NCBI RefSeq assembly: GCF_001499965.1
Contig: NZ_LQIT01000034.1
Coordinates: forward strand, 1 to 64,000
Source: Mycobacterium sp. GA-2829
GTDB taxonomy: Bacteria > Actinomycetota > Actinomycetes > Mycobacteriales > Mycobacteriaceae
DNA length: 64,000 nucleotides
Direction: 5' to 3'
In this document: positions 1-9,312 of the stretch, piece after piece
Layout of the letters: each line of letters starts with the position of its first letter
Position numbering within the stretch: position 1 is the stretch's first letter
The notes under the pieces: model-generated
Databases searched by the model: none
Seen by the model: only the letters and a program-made list of their open reading frames with translations
What the model was told of the DNA's origin: nothing
Translations under genes and position numbers: made by a program

Positions 1-83
1 GACCGGCACCTCACCCCACGTGAGCCAGCCCATCCCGGCCCTCACAACACAATAGGAAGAAAATCCGGGGTAGTTCAGTTCCT

Positions 84-478
84 TCATGTTGAATAACACC
101 CGACGATAAACTGGCAATAACAATGACTTGCCCAGCATTGACCCCGTTGTCGCATACATAGTTTCGAGCGTGTCGCCGATTCCAGGTAGCGGCCGGTGCC
201 CAGGTGGGCGACGATGTCCCGATTCAGCGCTGGTTGGTGATCGAAGTTGACGTCCTCTAACGATTTGCGGGTCGGAAAACCGGCCGAGCGGATGCGAGTC
301 GCCGCACCGGAGGCCTCGCGGGCCGCGCCCTCCCTGGATAGCACCGCCGCGAGGTACTCCTCGTGGGTCCAGCCGGCGTCGCGGGCTTGCTCGGCCAGTC
401 GGGCGGCGGACTCGCGGATGCGCGGTGCTTTCAGGGCCTGGGCGCAGTGCAGACGGCCTTGATCGGGTCCTCGGCCAT
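84..478 (-). pseudogene. istB: IS21-family istB remnant (truncated, frameshifted)
   Basis: The minus strand encodes the N-terminal ~95 residues of IstB, the AAA+ helper ATPase of IS21-type transposons: KAPRIRESAARLAEQARDAG, then NFDHQPALNRD and LGTG. The likely original start is the ATG at 476-478 (MAEDPIKAV...), but that frame hits a stop after 15 codons and the rest of the homology lies in another frame, so there is a frameshift near 430. Homology stops before the Walker A loop, so the ATPase core is missing. It lies just downstream of an istA fragment, the usual istA-istB order. Not functional. Confidence 0.8.
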
Positions 479-480
479 AC

Positions 481-905
481 TCACGCCACGTCGCCATCGC
501 AAGTCACTGCGCCGGTGGCGAAGTCGACGCCGAATGCGCGGTCATAGTCGGCAGCCAGGTCGCGCACCAAGTGATCGCCTTCGGTCGGTGGTGGGCCGGC
601 TTAGAACTCACGGCGCAACACCGCGGCGGTCGAGACGTGGGCGGGATCGGTGAGTGCTTGTCGCGCCGCCCAGCAGCATTCATGGGTTGACAGCAAGCCG
701 GCCTGATCGGGTCACCGTCACCCGATCAAGGGTGGTGATCACCTCGACCAGTTGGCCGATCGCGCCCGGATCCACGGAGTAGTCGTTGCCGGCCACCCGC
801 ACGTAGTAATTGCGGCCCAGGCGCACCGAAGAAACCGACTGCACCACTGGCGGCACCGGTGGCAGCGCCAGCATGTCAGCTCGATCGCGCGCGCTGCGGT
901 GGCCT
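481..905 (-). pseudogene. istA: IS21-family istA transposase, 3' fragment
   Basis: The C-terminal region of an IS21 IstA transposase is readable: MLALPPVPPVV, then RLGRNYYVRVAGNDYSVDPG, then LTDPAHVSTAAVLRREF, a stop codon (TAA, minus strand, near 600), and after it RDLAADYDRAFGVDFATG to a TGA at 481-483. The catalytic DDE core and the HTH are absent. The fragment abuts the broken hrpA piece at about 905-950. With the istB remnant it marks an old, decayed IS21 insertion or a rearrangement end point. Confidence 0.75.
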
Positions 906-943
906 AAGTAGCGCGATGCAGAAGGACACGGCGGACAGCATGC

Positions 944-2560
944 TCACCGCGAACGCGAGAAGGAACCACCCGATCCGCGGCGGATGATCTGCCCCACCAC
1001 CGTAAGAAATAACACGAGCTTCGACCGGCCGGGCGCAGAGTCGCCATCAGCACGTCGTGGGCGGTCGCCGTCTCTGGCGAGGGCTGAAACAAACTGGGGT
1101 AGCCGGCGCCGGGTGTCCAGCGCGCGTTCGACGTTTTTCACCGGCGACGGCGCGGCCATCCGCAGCAGCCGCCGCAGCCCGGGCCGCATCGCCGCGAGTT
1201 GTTCGGCCTGCGTGGCGAACACCCGCACGTCGACCGCGGCGCCGGCGTCGACGAACGCCGGGTACCCACGGACCGTGTGGCCACCGCTGGCGTTCTCCAC
1301 CGTGCGCGGCAGTTCGTCGAGGTCATCCGGCCACGAACGCAATCCGCTGCGTTCCAGACCGTCGGCCACCGCGCGGGCCACCGCCGCCCGCACCGGCGCC
1401 GCGAGCTGCTCCTGCAGCGCTTCCAGATCCTTACCGCGCGCGACCTCGGCGCCGTCGCGCTCGACCGCGAACGTCACGCGCAGGTGGGCGGGGATCTTCT
1501 CCAAGTCGAACGCGTCGACCGGCACCGTCACCCCGGTGCGCCGCCACAGCTCGTGCTGCAGGCTCTCCAACAACCGCCCACTGCCCGGGTCGATGGTGCG
1601 CAGGACGTCTCGCGCGGTGTCCGGCACCGGAACGAAGTTGCGCCGCAGCTCCTTGGGTAGCGACTTGATCAGGGCGGTGATCAGCTCCTCACGCAAAGCC
1701 GGTACGTGCCAGGCGAATTCGTCGCCACCGAGGCGGGCCAGCACCTCGACGGGCACGTGCACGGTGATGCCGTCGTCGGCCGCACCCGGTTCGAACCGGT
1801 AGGTCAGCGGCAGCGCCAGATCCCCGGCCTGCCACTCGTCGGGCAGCTCGTCGGTGCCGTCGGCACGCAGCAGATCCTCGCGCGTCATCGTCAGCAGGTC
1901 GGGCGTCTTGTGCCGCTGTTTACGCCACCACGCGTCGAAATGCCGTGCGGAGACGCCATTCTCAGGGATACGCGAGTTGTAGTACGCGAACACTTCCTCG
2001 TCGCCGACCAGCAGGTCACGCCTGCGCGCCCGCTCCTCGACCTCCTCGAGTTCCGCACGCAGCCGGGCGTTGTCGCGGAAGAAGTGGTGCTTGGTCTGCC
2101 AGTCCCCCTCGACGAGGGCGTGCCGGATGAACAGCTCGCGCGCCAGTTCGGGGTCGATCTGCGCGTAGTTGACCCGGCGGCGCGCGATCAGCGGCAACCC
2201 GTAGAGCGTCACCCGCTCGTAGCCCATCACCGCACCGCGTTCGGCGTCCCAGTGCGGCTCACTGTACGTGCGCTGCACCAGGTCCCCGGCGATCCGCTCG
2301 ACGGTGTCGGGGTCGATGCGGGCGCCGATGCGGCCGAACAGCCGGCTGGTCTCCACCAGATCGGCCACCACGATCCACCGCGGCGGGCGTTTGGTCAGCA
2401 CCGAACCCGGCGCCATCACGAAGCGGGTGTTGCGGGCGCCCTGATAGTCGCGGCCGTCACCGTCGCGCAGGCCGACGTGGGACAGCAGCCCCGCCAGTAG
2501 GGCGGCGTGCACGCCGGCCGGCTGGGCGAGTTCGTCGGATTCGCGGATACCGAGGTCGCG
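944..2560 (-). pseudogene. hrpA: hrpA (DEAH-box RNA helicase) internal fragment
   Basis: About 480 residues match the middle and C-terminal part of actinobacterial/E. coli HrpA: ALLAGLLSHVGLRDGDGRDY, VETSRLFGRIGARIDPDTVE, FIRHALVEGDWQTKHHFFRD, and the part of the DUF3418 region up to LLRMAAPSPVKNVERALDTR. The N-terminal helicase half (DEAH motor) and the last ~200 residues are missing; full-length proteins are about 1300 aa. At the 5' side the HrpA frame remains open to about 2560 (DLGIRESDELAQPAG) and there joins unrelated sequence; at the 3' side it loses similarity near 1100 and runs into the IS21 remnant. A relic, not a helicase. Confidence 0.82.
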
Positions 2561-2748
2561 ATGAGCTGCTCGGCGGCCTCGGGCGCCGCGTCCTGGACGC
2601 TGCGCGCCCGCTCGACGGCCCGGCGCGACTCGAGCAACGTGGCATGCCCGTTGACCAGCGTGCGCGCGAGATTCACCAGCACGGCCTGCGGGTCCATGTC
2701 GAAGACACCCTCGCGGGGATCGGGTGCGGGGGCGTCGTCGGCGGTCAT
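2416..2748 (-). pseudogene. 5' fragment of a small gene following DUF2637, fused out of frame to hrpA
   Basis: The start overlaps the DUF2637 gene stop (2745-2748, ATGA type), so this was the second gene of a two-gene operon. About 60 residues look like real coding sequence (LVNLARTLVNGHATLLESRR, then AEQLIATS). After about 2555 the reading frame becomes a shadow of the hrpA fragment, low in complexity and rich in Pro/Arg/Thr/Ala. I read this as a gene cut by recombination at about 2555. No family recognised. Confidence 0.5.
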
Positions 2749-3560
2749 CGGACTCCTTGGTGGTCGTAGGCGTGGGTCATCGGCTCACCTGACGGCCCCA
2801 CCTCGTCTGAGGTCAGTGACGTGGCGGCGGACAGGATCCGGGTGACGGTGGTGTGATGCACCCCGTGGGTGCGGCCGATGGTGCTGGGCGGGATCCCGGC
2901 GTCGCTGTCGGCGAGGATGCGGGCCACCAGGTCGGTGTCCTTGGAGGTGACGCCCGCGGACACGAGCGATATGGCGGCATCGCGCCACGGCGCGACCGGC
3001 CCACCACCGCCCGCAACATCACCGGTAACGTCCACGTCGTTGGTAGCAGCTTCGCATTCCTTTTGCATCACAACGTTTTCCGTCGCCTGGGCCATCGTTG
3101 CTGGGTCACCGCCGCGCCGCCCCACCGACAGCAGACACAAGGTCGCCTGCGCGATGGCGACATCGATCGCGCACGGCCACAGCCAGGCGATCGATTCGGG
3201 CATCCCGACGGTGACCGCGAGGTCGCGCAGCGCGGTGAACGACAGCACGAACGCGCTGCCCGCCAGCGCGAGGGTCATCAGCACCGCGCACCAGTACACG
3301 GCGCCGCCGACGCGGCTGCGCACCAGCAGCGCCACCGAATGGGTGGCGGCGAGAAGCACGATCGGGGGCACCAGTGCCGCGCCGGCCGCCAGCAGCACGG
3401 TGCGCGGCTCGACGACGAGCACGGCGTGGGTGACGTTGCCGGCGATCGACATCGCGGTCGCCACGATCAGCCAGCCCCAGAAGAACCGGGTCGCCGCCGG
3501 GGAGGTGCCCGCGGCACCGCCCGCGATCGTTGAGCCTGTCGCCCTCGCCGTTTCGCTCAC
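2745..3560 (-). CDS. DUF2637-type four-TM membrane protein with C-terminal HTH-like segment
   Basis: Product of 271 aa with a GTG start (GTGAGCGAA). Four hydrophobic segments are visible at about residues 25-48, 52-76, 85-110 and 120-145, which fits the DUF2637 membrane domain common in actinobacteria and their mobile elements. The last ~70 residues are soluble and contain a sequence resembling a helix-turn-helix (DAGIPPSTIGRTHGVHHTTV), so it may bind DNA from the membrane or be a SpdB-type spread protein. Function unknown. The downstream partner gene is truncated. Confidence 0.7.
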   Translation of the reverse strand: MSETARATGSTIAGGAAGTSPAATRFFWGWLIVATAMSIAGNVTHAVLVVEPRTVLLAAGAALVPPIVLLAATHSVALLVRSRVGGAVYWCAVLMTLALAGSAFVLSFTALRDLAVTVGMPESIAWLWPCAIDVAIAQATLCLLSVGRRGGDPATMAQATENVVMQKECEAATNDVDVTGDVAGGGGPVAPWRDAAISLVSAGVTSKDTDLVARILADSDAGIPPSTIGRTHGVHHTTVTRILSAATSLTSDEVGPSGEPMTHAYDHQGVR

Positions 3561-3747
3561 CGCCGCCGCCTGCCCGGTGCCTCGCCCACGCCCCTCAGCC
3601 TAAGCGCCGCACCACCCCGCTCCGGACGGGAATCACCGCGACGGGTTCGCTGCGCAATGTCGAGACTCCGCAGCGACGGCCAGAAATTGTGCACAGACCC
3701 CGGTGCGGACGGCCGTAGGCTGCCAGAAGGCAACGAACGAGGTGGAG

Positions 3748-6033
3748 ATGTCGCTGACGCTGGCCGATCTGGACACCTGGGATCCCGACGCGATCCACAG
3801 CGTGTTCCAGGCCGCGACCGACCGCGCCACCGGGGTCCGCGACGCCGCCGGGCAAATCGGCGACGTCATCGCGAGCACGCCGTGGGTCGGCGACAGCCAC
3901 GACGCCGCCGTCGCCGCCACCGGCCGGGTGCGCGCCGACCTGCTCGACCACGGCGCCGAATGCGATGCGGTCGCCCGCGCCGCCGCACTCGCCGAAACCG
4001 AAGTCCGCGAGATCAGAGCGGAATGGACACGCCTGCAACGCATGGCCGACCGCTGGGGCATCAGCATCGACGTCGCCTCCGGGGAGCTGTCCTACCTGCC
4101 GCCGGCCGATCCCGACGACGCCGCGGAGATGGAGCGGCGGATGGACATCCTCGAAGCCGAGATCGCCGACCTGCTCGCCCGCACCGCCGACGCCGACGAG
4201 AACCTCGCCGCCGCCATCCGGGTGGCCGCGGGCCTGGACTCCCTCGACGGGCTCAACGCCGAACTCGCCGACAACCCGCCGGTGACCATGGACGCCGAAC
4301 AGGGCAGCGCCGACGTCCAGGAGCTCTACACCAGCGGCACCCTGAGCCCAGAAGCGCAGGCCCGGCTGAGCGCCGCGACCACGTTGACCCCCGAGCAGCA
4401 GGCCGCCCTCGAGCAGGGCGACCTCGTGCTGCCCCGCGAGCAGATGGAGTACTTGGCGGGCCTGTCGCGCGGGCTGGGCGGCAAGACCACCGAGGAGCTG
4501 CGGAGGTTAACCGCCGCACCCGGCGGCGACAAGCTCACCTCCGCGATGCGGCTGGCGACCAATCAGCACGTCAGCGGCGACGCCGCGGGCCGGGGCGCCG
4601 CGGTGCGCGGCGAGCTGGCCAACGCGCCGGCCGCGCTGCGGGAGGTGCTGCAGGATCCGGTATCGCGGGTCTCGGAAGACACGTGGAAGTGGCAGTTGGC
4701 CAACGGCGGTCACGGATTCGATCCCCGCTCCATGTTCACCGACTGGGCCGGCATGAAGGATCTCGCGGCGATCCTGAACCACGGTGACCCCGCGTTGATG
4801 CGGGGCAGCGACCTCGACGTCGGGCTGCTCGGCAAGTCCGAAGAAGCCCTCAGGCTCATGCACACCGGCACCTGGGGCGACACCGCCCCGTTCGCCGACG
4901 ACATGACCACCGACCTGCAGACGATGCTCGGCGTCGCCGGACGCGACCCGGTCGCGGTGCACGACGCCCTGGTGTCCTACGATGCCACCGGAAAACCGGT
5001 GTACGACAACGAGTTCCTCGGCAACCTGATGACCCATCAGTGGACCGACGGCAGCACCGCGGTGGCGAACATGCTCACCGGCATCCCGGACACCGCGGTG
5101 ATGAGCGACCCGGCCGATTCGAGCCAGCTCGCGGTGGCCACCCGCGCTGGCGAGACCACGCACGCGTTCGCGCAGTACGCCGCCGACCACCGCGACCAGC
5201 TGCTCGACATCCCGGGCACCGGCGGCAAGTCGCTCGGCGAGGTCAGCCCTGACCTCACCCGCGCCCTGGCTGCGGCCAGCGTCCCCTACATCGACGACAT
5301 GCTCGAGCACAACCGCGACGACACCGCCGGGTTCGCCGAGCTCGACGATTTCAACGACCCGGGCAAAACCCGTATGCGCGACTTCTTCGGAGTCATCGAC
5401 ACCGATGATTTCGCCGCCCACACTCTCAACACGGCCGCCTACGCCGAGATGAACCAGTACCAGGAGGACTTCGCGCGCCACGTCGGCGGGGACACCGAGT
5501 ACTCGGCCCTCAAATCGGCCGGCGCGCTGCAGGGCGTCGTCGACGTCGGCGCCAACATCGCCGCCAACGACGCCATCGCCGACCAGAACGCCGCGGCGCA
5601 GCAGGCCTACGAGCACAAGAAGCTCTGGTACGACGCGGCCACCCGGATGCCCCAGTTCGGCGACATCGTCGACAAGGTGGGCAAGGTGCCCGGCGCGGAC
5701 TCGGTGCTCGAGGAACTCGTCCTCGGGAAGGCGCCGGTGCCCATCGACGCCGAGAGCGTCACCCTCCTCAACGACGCCGGCCTGCGGCACACCCTGGCCA
5801 ACAAGCTGCTGCGACTTGGCGCCGGCGACACCAGCGTGCTGACCGACGCCGGTGTCGTCAGCCCCGACGGCGGCATCGTCGCCTACGACTCCGGCGCGGT
5901 GACCGACACGGCCATCAGCGACGCCATCGACCGCTACCTCGACTCCATCGGGTGGACCACCAACACCGCGCTCGACGGCTACAACGACCGCTACTCGAAA
6001 GTGGTCGAGCAGCACTACCTCGAGCGGGAGTAA
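3748..6033 (+). CDS. TPR-region/WXG100-like N-terminal protein, probable ESX-type substrate
   Basis: The start is taken as ATG at 3748 (MSLTLADLDTWDPDAI) behind GAGGTGGAG, not the ATG at 3703. The 761-aa product is Asp/Ala-rich. Its first ~100 residues form long helices around a WVGDSHDAA turn that resembles the WXG turn of WXG100 proteins, and the extreme C-terminus is YLERE, a YxxxE arrangement like the type VII secretion signal. There is no Sec signal or TM segment. Mycobacterial genomes carry such genes annotated as TPR-repeat-region proteins. An exported effector or toxin-like role is an inference; no catalytic motif is recognisable. A lipoprotein and two small membrane proteins follow. 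Confidence 0.75.
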   Translation: MSLTLADLDTWDPDAIHSVFQAATDRATGVRDAAGQIGDVIASTPWVGDSHDAAVAATGRVRADLLDHGAECDAVARAAALAETEVREIRAEWTRLQRMADRWGISIDVASGELSYLPPADPDDAAEMERRMDILEAEIADLLARTADADENLAAAIRVAAGLDSLDGLNAELADNPPVTMDAEQGSADVQELYTSGTLSPEAQARLSAATTLTPEQQAALEQGDLVLPREQMEYLAGLSRGLGGKTTEELRRLTAAPGGDKLTSAMRLATNQHVSGDAAGRGAAVRGELANAPAALREVLQDPVSRVSEDTWKWQLANGGHGFDPRSMFTDWAGMKDLAAILNHGDPALMRGSDLDVGLLGKSEEALRLMHTGTWGDTAPFADDMTTDLQTMLGVAGRDPVAVHDALVSYDATGKPVYDNEFLGNLMTHQWTDGSTAVANMLTGIPDTAVMSDPADSSQLAVATRAGETTHAFAQYAADHRDQLLDIPGTGGKSLGEVSPDLTRALAAASVPYIDDMLEHNRDDTAGFAELDDFNDPGKTRMRDFFGVIDTDDFAAHTLNTAAYAEMNQYQEDFARHVGGDTEYSALKSAGALQGVVDVGANIAANDAIADQNAAAQQAYEHKKLWYDAATRMPQFGDIVDKVGKVPGADSVLEELVLGKAPVPIDAESVTLLNDAGLRHTLANKLLRLGAGDTSVLTDAGVVSPDGGIVAYDSGAVTDTAISDAIDRYLDSIGWTTNTALDGYNDRYSKVVEQHYLERE

Positions 6034-6298
6034 GGAGCGCGGGCTCCGTCCCGGGCCGCGCGGGTCCCGCTCCTCGAAGGAACGCTGGCCGGCAGACATC
6101 GATCGCCGTGACGCGCGCGCGGTGCCGTCGCGCGGACCGTAGCAATACCGACCGTCGGTGCATTCAAAACAGCACTTCAGCGAGCGCACCGCTATGAAAC
6201 TGTAGCGATATGGCGGTTCGATAGACAATTGCTACGGTTTATTGCTGCGTTTTCGTTCGTCACGCCGACAGGCGCCACCGAGAGACAAGGAGCGGCCC
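6034..6298. other. Intergenic: possible hairpin plus long-range inverted repeat
   Basis: Just after the stop of the preceding gene, GAGCGGGA (6022-6029) can pair with TCCCGCTC (6065-6072) around GC-rich sequence, a possible terminator or attenuator. Further on, CCGTAGCAAT (6137-6146) is repeated in inverted form as ATTGCTACGG (6228-6237). The second arm is about 60 nt upstream of the lipoprotein start. No gene is seen here. Confidence 0.4.
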
Positions 6299-6946
6299 GT
6301 GACCGCACGCACCGTCGCCACCGCCGCCGCGGCCACCTTGATCGCGCTCGCCGCCGCGGCGTGCGGCACCCAGTCCGCCACCACCCCGCCGGCGGCCGTC
6401 TCGGTGGTCGCCGACGCCTCGGCGTGCGCGCCGGCCACCTCGGCGCTGGAAGAGATCCCCACCCGCGTCGACACCGACCCGGCCATGTCCATCCCCCGCC
6501 CGGCCGGCTGGGAGCGCTTCACCATGATGGACAGCGATCTGGTGCGCTACATGCTCGTCAACCGCGACCTGGTCGCCGACCAGTTCGCCCCCAACGTGGT
6601 GGTCACCATCGAGTCGATCCCCGGAAACGAATCCGCGGACTCGGTACTCACCAAGAACCGCACCGCCATCGAGACCCTCGGCGGGGCAACAGATCTTGCC
6701 TACACGCCGACCACGGTGTGCGGGCAGCCCGCCGAACGCATCACCTACACCGGCGCACCGCAGGGCACGACCCCGGCGCGGCCCATCATCACCCTGGCCA
6801 CGGTGATCCACACCGGCGGACGGACGTTCGGGATCGCGGTCACCGCTCAGGCCACCCGCCCGGACAACCCCACCTACCAGCGCGACGTCGAGGCGATCCT
6901 GACCGGCTTCCAAGTCTTGGCCGCGACCACCGCCAACCCCGCCTGA
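6299..6946 (+). CDS. LpqN/LpqT-family lipoprotein
   Basis: GTG start at 6299 behind ACAAGGAG. The 215-aa product begins with VTARTVATAAAA, a hydrophobic signal ending in LAAAAC; the Cys at about residue 21 is the probable lipidation site. The mature part has the layout of the mycobacterial LpqN/LpqT family: IPRPAGWERF, a long domain with a central NVVVTIES strand and an ITYTG strand, and a C-terminal QRDVEAILTGFQV. Members are cell-envelope lipoproteins of unclear function. It sits 26 nt upstream of a membrane protein gene, so it is probably co-transcribed with it. Confidence 0.8.
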   Translation: MTARTVATAAAATLIALAAAACGTQSATTPPAAVSVVADASACAPATSALEEIPTRVDTDPAMSIPRPAGWERFTMMDSDLVRYMLVNRDLVADQFAPNVVVTIESIPGNESADSVLTKNRTAIETLGGATDLAYTPTTVCGQPAERITYTGAPQGTTPARPIITLATVIHTGGRTFGIAVTAQATRPDNPTYQRDVEAILTGFQVLAATTANPA

Positions 6947-6972
6947 CCCGCACCCCGAGATCGGAGTCCATC

Positions 6973-7542
6973 ATGATCGGCCTGGCCATCCTGCTGTGCC
7001 TGCTGGGCGCCGCACTGATCTTCTTCGCCTTCACCCCGAAGCTGTCGTTCTTCCTCGAGGAAGGCTGGAAGTTCCGCGACAAAAGCGGACCCTCGGAGCC
7101 CTACGTCGGGGTGAATCTTCTCGGCCGCTTCGTGCTGGGCGTGGTGGGCATCCTTGCGGGAATTGGCTGCCTGATCGCCGCCATCACCGACGCCAACACC
7201 GCCGAGGCCAGGGCTGACGCGGAGGCCGCGGCCGAGGCCGCCCACCAACGGTGCGAAGACGTGCTGCTGCCCCGCTTCAACGACACCATCCAGTGGGACG
7301 GCGCGGTCGTCGCCAATCCCGACGAGGTGCGGGCGCTGGCCCGCGAACTCGGCGTCGAGGTCGAGATCACCCGCCGTGCCGACTACGTCCACCACGACCA
7401 GCCCGCCGACGACGTCGACGTCAAGGACCCCGCCAACCCGCGCACCGACAAGACCGCCGTGTTCTACATCGGCGGCCCCCACAGCAGCTTCGGCGTCGGC
7501 AACACCGACAAGTGCTTCTCCTACACCCCCGACCCCCACTGA
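6973..7542 (+). CDS. Small membrane protein (DUF6199-like) with extracytoplasmic domain
   Basis: The ATG at 6973 opens a 189-aa product. TM1 is MIGLAILLCLLGAALIFFAF and TM2 lies at about residues 47-70 (FVLGVVGILAGIGCLIAA). An Ala/Glu-rich helix and a soluble ~110-residue domain with two Cys (CEDVLLP and KCFSY) follow. The N-terminal FTPKLSFFLEEGWKFRDKS pattern resembles actinobacterial proteins annotated DUF6199; I cannot confirm the match. It lies between a lipoprotein and another small membrane protein, suggesting an envelope role. Confidence 0.65.
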   Translation: MIGLAILLCLLGAALIFFAFTPKLSFFLEEGWKFRDKSGPSEPYVGVNLLGRFVLGVVGILAGIGCLIAAITDANTAEARADAEAAAEAAHQRCEDVLLPRFNDTIQWDGAVVANPDEVRALARELGVEVEITRRADYVHHDQPADDVDVKDPANPRTDKTAVFYIGGPHSSFGVGNTDKCFSYTPDPH

Positions 7543-7569
7543 GTCACAGCACCAACCGAAAGGACAACC

Positions 7570-7938
7570 ATGTATCCCACCTACGCCCATCAGCCCGTCT
7601 TCACCGTCAGCACCACCAAGCACACCGGCCTGCTGCTGATGTGGATGGACCAATCCGCCACCGTCGCTGGAACGTTCGAGCAGTGCGACGCCGCGCTCCG
7701 GCAGGCCCAAACGCGCAACCTGCTCGCCAGCTGGTGGAGCCCGCTGTCGATGCTGCTGCTCAATTGGTTTGCCCTGCTGGCCAACTGGTCGGCCCGCAAG
7801 ACCCTGCACCGACAAGCCGCCCGCGCCCGCGCCATGGCCGCCCATCCCTCGGCGCAGCCCACGCATCCGTACCGGTACCCGGCCGGCTTCCCGCAGTATG
7901 CGCCGATGCCCGCCCAGCCCGCCGGCTACCGGGCCTGA
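7570..7938 (+). CDS. Hypothetical small membrane-associated protein
   Basis: Product of 122 aa starting 27 nt after the upstream gene behind CGAAAGGA. A single hydrophobic stretch is present (WWSPLSMLLLNWFALLANW, about residues 55-74), followed by a basic ARKTLHRQAARARAM segment and a Pro/Tyr/Gln-rich tail. It probably belongs to the same transcription unit as the two upstream envelope genes. No family recognised. Confidence 0.55.
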   Translation: MYPTYAHQPVFTVSTTKHTGLLLMWMDQSATVAGTFEQCDAALRQAQTRNLLASWWSPLSMLLLNWFALLANWSARKTLHRQAARARAMAAHPSAQPTHPYRYPAGFPQYAPMPAQPAGYRA

Positions 7939-7947
7939 TCCCCGCCG

Positions 7948-8891
7948 ATGCTCCGCCGACTCGCGACACTGCTCGGCCTGGCGGCCGCCGCGGCGGCACT
8001 GACCGGACTGATCGCCGGGTATCTCCCGATCACCCGCCACAGCCTGCTGATCGTCGCGTCGGCCTCGCCGTACCTGATGCTCGGCGCGCCGATCGCGGCG
8101 GCGCTGCTTCTCGGGCGAGGCTGGATCCTCGCCTCGCTCGCCGCGATCCTGACCGCGCTGCTCGTGACCATTCAACTCCCCCTCTACGCGGGTGCGGAGG
8201 TCGTGGAGCCGTCGATGGGTGTGCGAGTGATGACGTCGAACCTCGGGATGGGGCAGACTGATCCGGCCGCGCTGACCGCGACCGCGCAGCAGTCCACTGA
8301 CATACTGGTGCTGCAGGAGATGACCGGCGAGGCGGCCGAGGGGCTGTCGGCGGCGGGCATCGACCGGACCTTCCCCCACCGGCTACGCAACGCCCGGCCC
8401 GCCGCATGCGGTGTCGGGATCTGGAGTCGATACCCGCTCAGCGAAGTCACCGCCGCGAGGGGTATTCGCTGCCGAACCTGCGGGCGCGGCTGCAAATGCC
8501 CGGGGCGGCCGTGGCGCCGACGGTGGTCGCGATCCACATCGCGGCGCCGTGGCCGCAACCGATCGACGGGTGGCGGAATGACCTGGCGCGGTACCCGGCG
8601 CTATTGCGCTCTCCGGCAACGGGACCCGGCGCGATGATCGTCGCGAGCACTTCAACGCCACCCTCGACATGGGGCCGTTCCAGTAAGTGCTCGCTGAGGG
8701 GTACGGGGGCGCGGCCGAGCAGGTCGGCACCGGCCCGGCGCGCACCTCCCCGAATCGAGAGGGGCGGCCCGCGGTCTTGGGCACCGACCATGTCCCGCTG
8801 CATGACGCCACCGCGACTTCAGCGCCCACGGTGGCGCAGTAACGACTCGGATCACCATGCACCATGCGTAGCGGTCATCGTTCGGGCATAG
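7948..8891 (+). pseudogene. Endonuclease/exonuclease/phosphatase-family gene, frameshifted
   Basis: The 5' part encodes three hydrophobic segments followed by VMTSNLGMG, DILVLQEMTGEA and GVGIWSRYPL, the typical start of the membrane-anchored EEP (DNase I-like) family with its metal-binding Asn and Glu. After about 8455 the homology continues in other frames: SLPNLRARLQMP, AIHIAAPWPQ, DLARYPALL, then the degraded equivalents of GDFNATLDMGPFQ (with a TAA), GTDHVPLHDATAT and finally SDHHAPCVAVIVRA, ending at 8891. At least three frame changes and one stop are needed, so the gene is dead. Confidence 0.75.
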
Positions 8892-8979
8892 CAGCGGGCA
8901 GCGTCAAAGACCGTGCAGGCAGTGTCTGCACTGGCGCAGGCGAGGTTGTTTCTCGAAACCGGATCGACGGCGACGTGGT

Positions 8980-9090
8980 TCAGCCCGGCGGATATGCCGG
9001 GGGTGGGTAGTTGCCCCGCAGAATCCAGGCCAACCAGTTGATTCCGTACTCCAGTTCGTCGCTGGCGTCATAGTCGGGATAAGGGTCCAT
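8980..9090 (-). CDS. Putative 36-aa small protein with strong SD
   Basis: The minus-strand ATG at 9088-9090 is preceded by TTGGAGGACTTCGCC and encodes a 36-residue Tyr/Pro/Asp-rich peptide (MDPYPDYDASDELEYGINWL... ending PPPAYPPG). The frame is open further upstream to a TAG near 9130, so it could also be the tail of a decayed gene. The acidic N-terminus, central WLAWIL and proline tail look non-random. No family recognised. Confidence 0.35.
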   Translation of the reverse strand: MDPYPDYDASDELEYGINWLAWILRGNYPPPAYPPG

Positions 9091-9312
9091 GGCGAAGTCC
9101 TCCAACTTCGGCTCGGGGGTGATTGCGTAACGACCTAACTACTATGCGGTCGGCGTTGCGCCACGGCTTCGCCAGGGTCGAGGTCAGGACGCCGCCGCCC
9201 GCCGCCCGACGTGCGTGTAAGAACACCGGCAGCTTGGTTCATTCAGGAATAACGCCGACGCCGTCGTTCAGGTGTGCCGTCGACCAGGTATGTAACGGTG
9301 AGGTCATCGATG

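Noticed and set aside
944..2512. A functional HrpA-like helicase
   Set aside because: The DEAH motor half is absent and the C-terminus is lost; only an internal piece remains.
4505..4515. GGTTAACC inside the TPR-region gene
   Set aside because: Short self-complementary match within a coding sequence, far from any start; expected by chance.
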